A stretch of 64,000 bases of DNA from NCBI GenBank assembly GCA_963773585.1, contig CAVZBR010000008.1:85756-149755 (forward strand), read 5' to 3'. The number at the start of each line of letters is the position of its first letter. Position 1 is the first letter of the stretch. This DNA comes from CAVXJN01 sp963773585 (GTDB lineage Bacteria; Pseudomonadota; Gammaproteobacteria; JASBUN01). Shown here piece by piece: positions 61,101 to 64,000 of the stretch. The notes beneath the pieces are model-generated. The model worked only from the letters and a program-made list of their open reading frames with translations, searched no databases and was not told the DNA's origin. A program made the position numbers and the translations under genes.

Positions 61101-61715
61101 GAGCGCGTGCGGAGAATCGGCGCCGAGCAGCCGCGCCGCCGCGCCGTTGGCGTACACGATGCGCTTCCCTGCGTAGACCATCGTGGCGTCCGGGTTGAGC
61201 TCCGCCAGCGCACGATAGCTCTCCTCGCGCTGACGTCTTGCCTCATCCGCCTGCCGGCGGGTTTCCTGGAGTTCGCGATCGTACCAGGACAGAGATTCGG
61301 TCAAGAGCTGATCGACTGACTCGTTGAAGCGCGTGAGTTCCTCCAAGGCGGGGGGACCGACCTCCGCGAGTTGGTCGGCCCAGCGTCGGATCACGCTTGC
61401 GCGCAGCGCGCGGAATTCGGCTACGAGTTGCTCTTGCGTGAAGGTATCGCGGAGCCGGTACGCCGCATGCTCCTGAGCGGCGGTCGTCACGTGCGGCGAA
61501 CGATCTGGGTGCTCGCCCCGTGATTTCTGCAACTGTTGGGCGCGGGTCTGGCCAACCTCCATGTCCTCCGCGACTCGCCCGAGCATCTCTGCCGCAAAGT
61601 CTCTCAACACCTCCGCGTCGAGACCGGCCGCGGCGGGCAGCAGCGTCGCCGCAAATTCCTCCCAATCCGAGAGGATCTGCTCCAGATTACTCCTGATGAA
61701 ATCCGACATCTGCAT
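58185..61715 (-). CDS. Hybrid sensor histidine kinase with five PAS domains and a receiver
   Basis: A cytoplasmic protein of about 1,176 aa. The first 160 residues form a helical sensor like the RsbRD/RsbU N-terminal type (LEQILSDWEEFAATLLP ... FTQEQLVAEFRALRASVIRRW). Five PAS domains follow (YRALAELNPDATMVYAG; FRVMANGLPLIIWVHD; LIAIVDQLPVGIGVTD; AIFDQMTEGLVVFDPNG; LETALTATEVGVWYWD). Then come the His box (LAHELRNPLAPIQSG), the ATPase domain (SNLLNNAVKY, GLGIGLTLARSLVELHGG) and a receiver with its Asp in VLLDIGMPGMNGYD. ATG 61715 follows AGGG; an upstream in-frame start at 61904 gives an untypical extension. No response regulator with an output domain is adjacent. Confidence 0.93.
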   Translation of the reverse strand: MQMSDFIRSNLEQILSDWEEFAATLLPAAAGLDAEVLRDFAAEMLGRVAEDMEVGQTRAQQLQKSRGEHPDRSPHVTTAAQEHAAYRLRDTFTQEQLVAEFRALRASVIRRWADQLAEVGPPALEELTRFNESVDQLLTESLSWYDRELQETRRQADEARRQREESYRALAELNPDATMVYAGKRIVYANGAAARLLGADSPHALVGRSPLEITDPVNHEHVCERIQLALSGQTTPLVEYEWRRLDGTHVEVEVAKAPIPWDGDTAVQVIARDVSARKRAEQTLRESEERFRVMANGLPLIIWVHDARGAQEFVNQTFCEFFGVTPQEMTGDRWQLRMHPEDADAYRDEFLACIRDRRPFHREVRVRAADGEWRWIESWGRPRLSPDGTFLGFVGASADITARKRNEDALRESEAKLIAIVDQLPVGIGVTDLAGRTLSLNPAALQMHGLASADAMPGSLEGYREKFDLYYPDGRHMPAEEWPLARALRGEYVSQYEVRLRRHDGEERYIAYSAVSVAATSRGASLIVFLMQDITESKHTQGILTRTLAQSQAIFDQMTEGLVVFDPNGNLLDMNPAALKIHGFETVESLRRNLETLTDVFELFDLQGRPLPTDAWPIGRALRGETFRAYEVRVRRADTGKSWIGSYGGSPVHDPDGRLLLAVVTLRDVTAEREAESALSVAKKRLETALTATEVGVWYWDVSNNRMRGDRNILKLFGLSEADHDVPLEVFVDCVHQDDRADVVAEVQRAVADGSLYEKEYRVVHPDGRVRWIHARGRVETDEGGRAIAFPGVAVDVTERKRAEEAVREADQRKTEFLATLAHELRNPLAPIQSGMELLRLTDGSVPRWDRTLDIMQRQMVHLVRLVDDLLDVSRISHGKVALRREQVDVVEAVRRAVEVCTASFAGARQVSVDFPSESLMVEADPIRLAQIVSNLLNNAVKYTSDDGRIWIAVTREDSQARITIRDDGLGIAPGMLEDVFSLFRQADPVRASGLGIGLTLARSLVELHGGTIQARSDGPGCGSEFIVCLPLHEARADVEPSRERRTERASLAGRRILVVDDNPDVAESLAMLLSTRGADVRTAHDGRSALSMIEAFQPRAVLLDIGMPGMNGYDVARSIRARNAAGGVLLIAVTGWGQEEDRRRVKEAGFDHHLVKPVSLADIESLLRSAGNGQQ

Positions 61716-62078
61716 GGGGTATCCCTGCCATGCCCACAGGTCGCCTATGGTTCTGCCACGAGCGCGAGGGTTCCGCCGAAATGGCTCAAGCGGCTTCGAA
61801 AAAGGAGAGAGAAGAAATGTCAGTATGACGAAGCTGCCTGCGCTTGTCCATGCGAGCCCCGGCCCCGTGATGGGCACCTTCGACCCCCTTTCGCCGGCGT
61901 CCACCGCAATCGCGGTTGCAGTGATGACAACAGCGTTGCTGCGGACTCCTGCGGCGCACGTGCCGCCGGCGCGGAGCGGTGATTACGAAAATCTGAAGGT
62001 GCCTCGCATCCGTTGCCGATACGCGGTTACTGGGCACCCTGTCGGCCAACGCGCGATTCACGAAAGATCGGACGTCTC
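61716..62078. other. Intergenic upstream of the hybrid kinase
   Basis: About 360 bases. An open plus-strand frame here has no ribosome site and no recognisable protein, so I leave it out. The kinase promoter should lie in this stretch. Confidence 0.4.
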
Positions 62079-62100
62079 AGGAGGCGGCAAGCCACCTCCT
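62079..62100 (-). terminator. Hairpin after the Spy/CpxP-like gene
   Basis: AGGAGG-C-GGC-AA-GCC-A-CCTCCT, a ten-pair stem with one mismatch, starting 20 bases past the gene's stop. No T-run follows. Confidence 0.55.
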
Positions 62101-62120
62101 GCCGACGCTTGCACGGTTGC

Positions 62121-62603
62121 TTAGCCTTGGTGACGGCCGTGCGGACCGTGCTGCTGGTCGAACACGGACTGCTGTTCAGGCGTCAGCACATTGAACAGTT
62201 CGGTGCGTGCCTTGTGTATCGTCTTCATTCCGGCGAGGCGTTGTTCCATGAACGCAAGATGCGCGTCGGGATCGTGCTTGCCTGCCTGCCGCGGCCCTGC
62301 CTCGGTCATCGTCTTGGCTTGCTCGCGTACGGCCTTCTCGAACGTATCCCAGGCCGGCTGCTGCTCATCGGTGAGCTTGAGCTCGGTTTTGAGTGATTCC
62401 AGATGCGCCGCTGGGTCGCCTGTCATGTGTCGGCCCATCATCGGCCCCTGGCCTGCCATCGGTCCGTTGCCTGCCATCTGGCAGTGACCTGTCCTTGCGC
62501 CGTGCCCCGCCATCGGGCCATGCTCCTGCGCCAGCACCGCAGCGGAACCGGCAATACCCAGCCCGGCCAGTACACCAAACGCGATTTTGCTCGTCGTGTT
62601 CAT
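62121..62603 (-). CDS. Spy/CpxP-family periplasmic LTxxQ protein
   Basis: A 160-aa exported protein. The signal peptide covers about residues 1-25 (FGVLAGLGIAGSAAVLA). A Met/Gly/His-rich stretch follows (GPMAGHGARTGH, GPMMGRHMTG), suited to binding metals such as copper. Two LTxxQ motifs sit in the helical part (LKLTDEQQPAW and NVLTPEQQSVF), the mark of Spy/CpxP chaperones and stress sensors. GAGGAG precedes the ATG. It is divergent from an OmpR-type two-component system, which probably controls it in the manner of CpxR-CpxP or a metal-sensing pair. Confidence 0.92.
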   Translation of the reverse strand: MNTTSKIAFGVLAGLGIAGSAAVLAQEHGPMAGHGARTGHCQMAGNGPMAGQGPMMGRHMTGDPAAHLESLKTELKLTDEQQPAWDTFEKAVREQAKTMTEAGPRQAGKHDPDAHLAFMEQRLAGMKTIHKARTELFNVLTPEQQSVFDQQHGPHGRHQG

Positions 62604-62774
62604 TATCATCTCCTCAACGTGGATTGGTTGAACGCCGTCATTGGAGCAGATCTCCGGTGCCGGCGAATGTCGGAAGAACCCCGTTTGGTAACGCATGATG
62701 ACAATGCGGCTCGCTGTTACATGGCGTTACATTGTTTTCACCGCGTGCTGGTCGGAGTGGGTATAACGGTTCGC

Positions 62775-63524
62775 ATGCAAAGTCCCGAGCACATATTGAT
62801 CGTCGATGACGACGCCGAGATCCGCACCCTGGTGCGCGACTATCTGGCGCGCAACGGGCTGCGTGCCACCGCCGTTCCCGATGGCCGCGCCATGCGCGCC
62901 GCCCTGGAGAAAGGACGGTTCGACCTCGTGGTGCTCGATCTCATGTTGCCCGGCGAGGATGGCTTGGTCCTGTGTCGCGATCTGCGTGCGCATTCGAACC
63001 TGCCCGTGATCATGCTCACGGCCCGCGGCGAAGAAACCGACCGCATCCTTGGACTGGAGATGGGCGCCGACGACTACTTGGCCAAACCCTTCAGTCCGCG
63101 TGAGCTGCTGGCGCGCATCAAGGCGGTGCTGCGCCGTACGCGCGCGCTGCCGCATCCGGACACCCCCGAAGTACGCCGTTTTCAGTTCGCGGGCTGGACG
63201 TTGGAACGTGCCCGCCGGCAACTGCTGTCACCGGCGGGCGTGGTGGTGGCGCTGTCGGGCGGCGAATACCGCTTGCTCGAGGTGCTGCTTCAGCATCCGA
63301 ACCGGGTGCTCAGCCGCGACCAGCTGCTGGACCTCACCCGCGGGCGCGAAGCGCTGCCGTTCGATCGCAGCGTCGACGTACAGATCGGTCGGCTGCGCCG
63401 GCGCCTCGGCGACACCGCGGCGGAGCTCATCCAGACGGTGCGCGGTGAAGGTTACGTGCTGGCCGCCGAGGTGGTGTCCGAGTCATCAGACGCCTCCTGC
63501 CCGCGACGCTCACCGGTCGCTTGA
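62775..63524 (+). CDS. OmpR/PhoB-family response regulator
   Basis: A 249-aa regulator. The receiver has IVDDDAEIR, phospho-Asp55 (LVVLDLMLPGEDG), Thr in VIMLTARGE and Lys in YLAKPFSPREL. The C-terminal winged helix reads GEYRLLEVLLQHPNRVLSRDQLLDLTRGR, then FDRSVDVQIGRLRRRLGD and TVRGEGYVL. It resembles the CpxR/OmpR/ParR-like subgroup. The histidine kinase gene follows and overlaps its end. It is divergent from the Spy-like gene, its probable target. Confidence 0.94.
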   Translation: MQSPEHILIVDDDAEIRTLVRDYLARNGLRATAVPDGRAMRAALEKGRFDLVVLDLMLPGEDGLVLCRDLRAHSNLPVIMLTARGEETDRILGLEMGADDYLAKPFSPRELLARIKAVLRRTRALPHPDTPEVRRFQFAGWTLERARRQLLSPAGVVVALSGGEYRLLEVLLQHPNRVLSRDQLLDLTRGREALPFDRSVDVQIGRLRRRLGDTAAELIQTVRGEGYVLAAEVVSESSDASCPRRSPVA

Positions 63525-64000
63525 TTCTCACCCTGTTGGTCGGCTTGCTGGCGGCACAGTTGCTCGGTGCGGTAATCCTGTTGCGGGATCGTGCCAGCGC
63601 CCTGTACGAGGCCAGCGGCCTGTCCGCTTCGCAACGCATTGCCGGCACCGTGCACGCTTTGGATCGGCTCGATGCCGAGACGCGCAATGCCATCGTGCCG
63701 GCGCTCAACAGCGCGCAATTGCGTGTCTCGTTAGATCCGCGCCCGCTGGCGGCGCAACCGCTGGACAACACCCATGCCGAACATCTGCGCGCGCTGTTGC
63801 AGCGACTGCTGGGTGATGAACGGCCGCTGCGGGTGCTGCTGTTGACGCCGGAACGCGCCGAGGAGCAAGCCCGTCGCTGAAGCCCGCATGCGATGTTTGA
63901 GCGCGCGCGGCTTCGGTCCCATGACGGCATTCTTTCCCGCCCGCGGCGCGGGGTTTCGGATACAAACCCAGTTGGCGGACGGCACGCCTATCGGCTTCGA
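63497..64000 (+). pseudogene. Sensor histidine kinase, partial, apparent frameshift
   Basis: The kinase partner of the OmpR-type regulator runs off the window. The first frame starts near CTG 63497 or TTG 63521 and encodes a membrane helix (LILTLLVGLLAAQLLGAVILL), then a periplasmic segment (SGLSASQRIAGTVHALDRL ... RVLLLTPERAEEQARR), and stops at 63878-63880. The expected continuation (EARMRCLSARGF ... GFRIQTQLADGTPIGF) is in another frame from about 63870 to the end. A single-base change near 63868-63878 explains this. It may be a real mutation or a sequence error, so the gene could be intact. Confidence 0.65.

Noticed and set aside
1..64000. tRNA, rRNA, CRISPR array, prophage, conjugation or replication origin
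   Set aside because: I looked for cloverleaf-like segments, regularly spaced short repeats and marker genes and saw none; a covariance-model search would be needed to exclude small RNAs.

Overview
The window is G+C-rich, densely coding DNA from a proteobacterium. The gene content fits a sulfur-oxidising gammaproteobacterium-like organism: a methanethiol oxidase, SQR, DsrE/TusA sulfur carriers, a lipoate-binding protein, FadL, TRAP transport, a MerA/MerR pair and an EncFtn encapsulin. The taxonomic call is inference only. I saw no rRNA, tRNA or CRISPR array and no phage or plasmid module. One IS1182-type element is present.

Layout. 1-7.5 kb: a TRAP transporter (dctM fragment, dctP), a frameshifted phosphonate-binding-protein relic, an IclR regulator, and divergent from it a two-gene unit joining a divergent phosphoketolase to a DUF1537 acid-sugar kinase. 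7.5-15.1 kb: small membrane and hypothetical proteins, a LysR regulator, a PhoX-like protein, a PilZ-like protein, a FixL/FixJ-type two-component pair and two very small genes. 15.2-20.8 kb: metal resistance, with merR, a canonical MerR operator and merA on the plus strand, facing a copper operon (CueR-type regulator, copA, copZ, glutaredoxin) that has its own 19-bp-spacer operator. 21-29.8 kb: encapsulin with encapsulated ferritin, FadL porin, an extradiol-dioxygenase-like enzyme, a twin-CDGSH protein, cytochrome b561 and a large GGDEF/EAL protein. 30-31.8 kb: a DsbA-NhaA fusion.

32.7-55.2 kb is the most interesting region. It carries two apparently identical 1,493-bp direct repeats, each containing a complete SBP56-type methanethiol oxidase gene (mtoX). 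Between them lie: a lipoate-binding protein, dihydrolipoamide dehydrogenase and OsmC protein; an ABC importer with one binding protein but two ATPases and two permeases; a periplasmic binding protein, PAS histidine kinase and sigma-54 activator; and two di-haem peroxidases, one fused to a SCO1 domain. Beyond the second repeat come a separate SCO1, an MBL hydrolase and a dsrE-tusA-sqr-DUF1641 operon. I found four sigma-54 (-24/-12) promoter candidates, in front of the importer operon, mtoX copy 2, sco1 and dsrE. This suggests one regulon for methylated-sulfur use: MtoX would release formaldehyde, H2S and H2O2 from methanethiol, SQR/TusA/DsrE would handle the sulfide, the peroxidases could remove H2O2, and SCO1 proteins could supply copper.

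55.5-64 kb: an integral membrane protein, a decayed IS1182-type element, a five-PAS hybrid histidine kinase, a Spy/CpxP-like protein, and an OmpR-type regulator followed by a histidine kinase that appears frameshifted and runs off the window.
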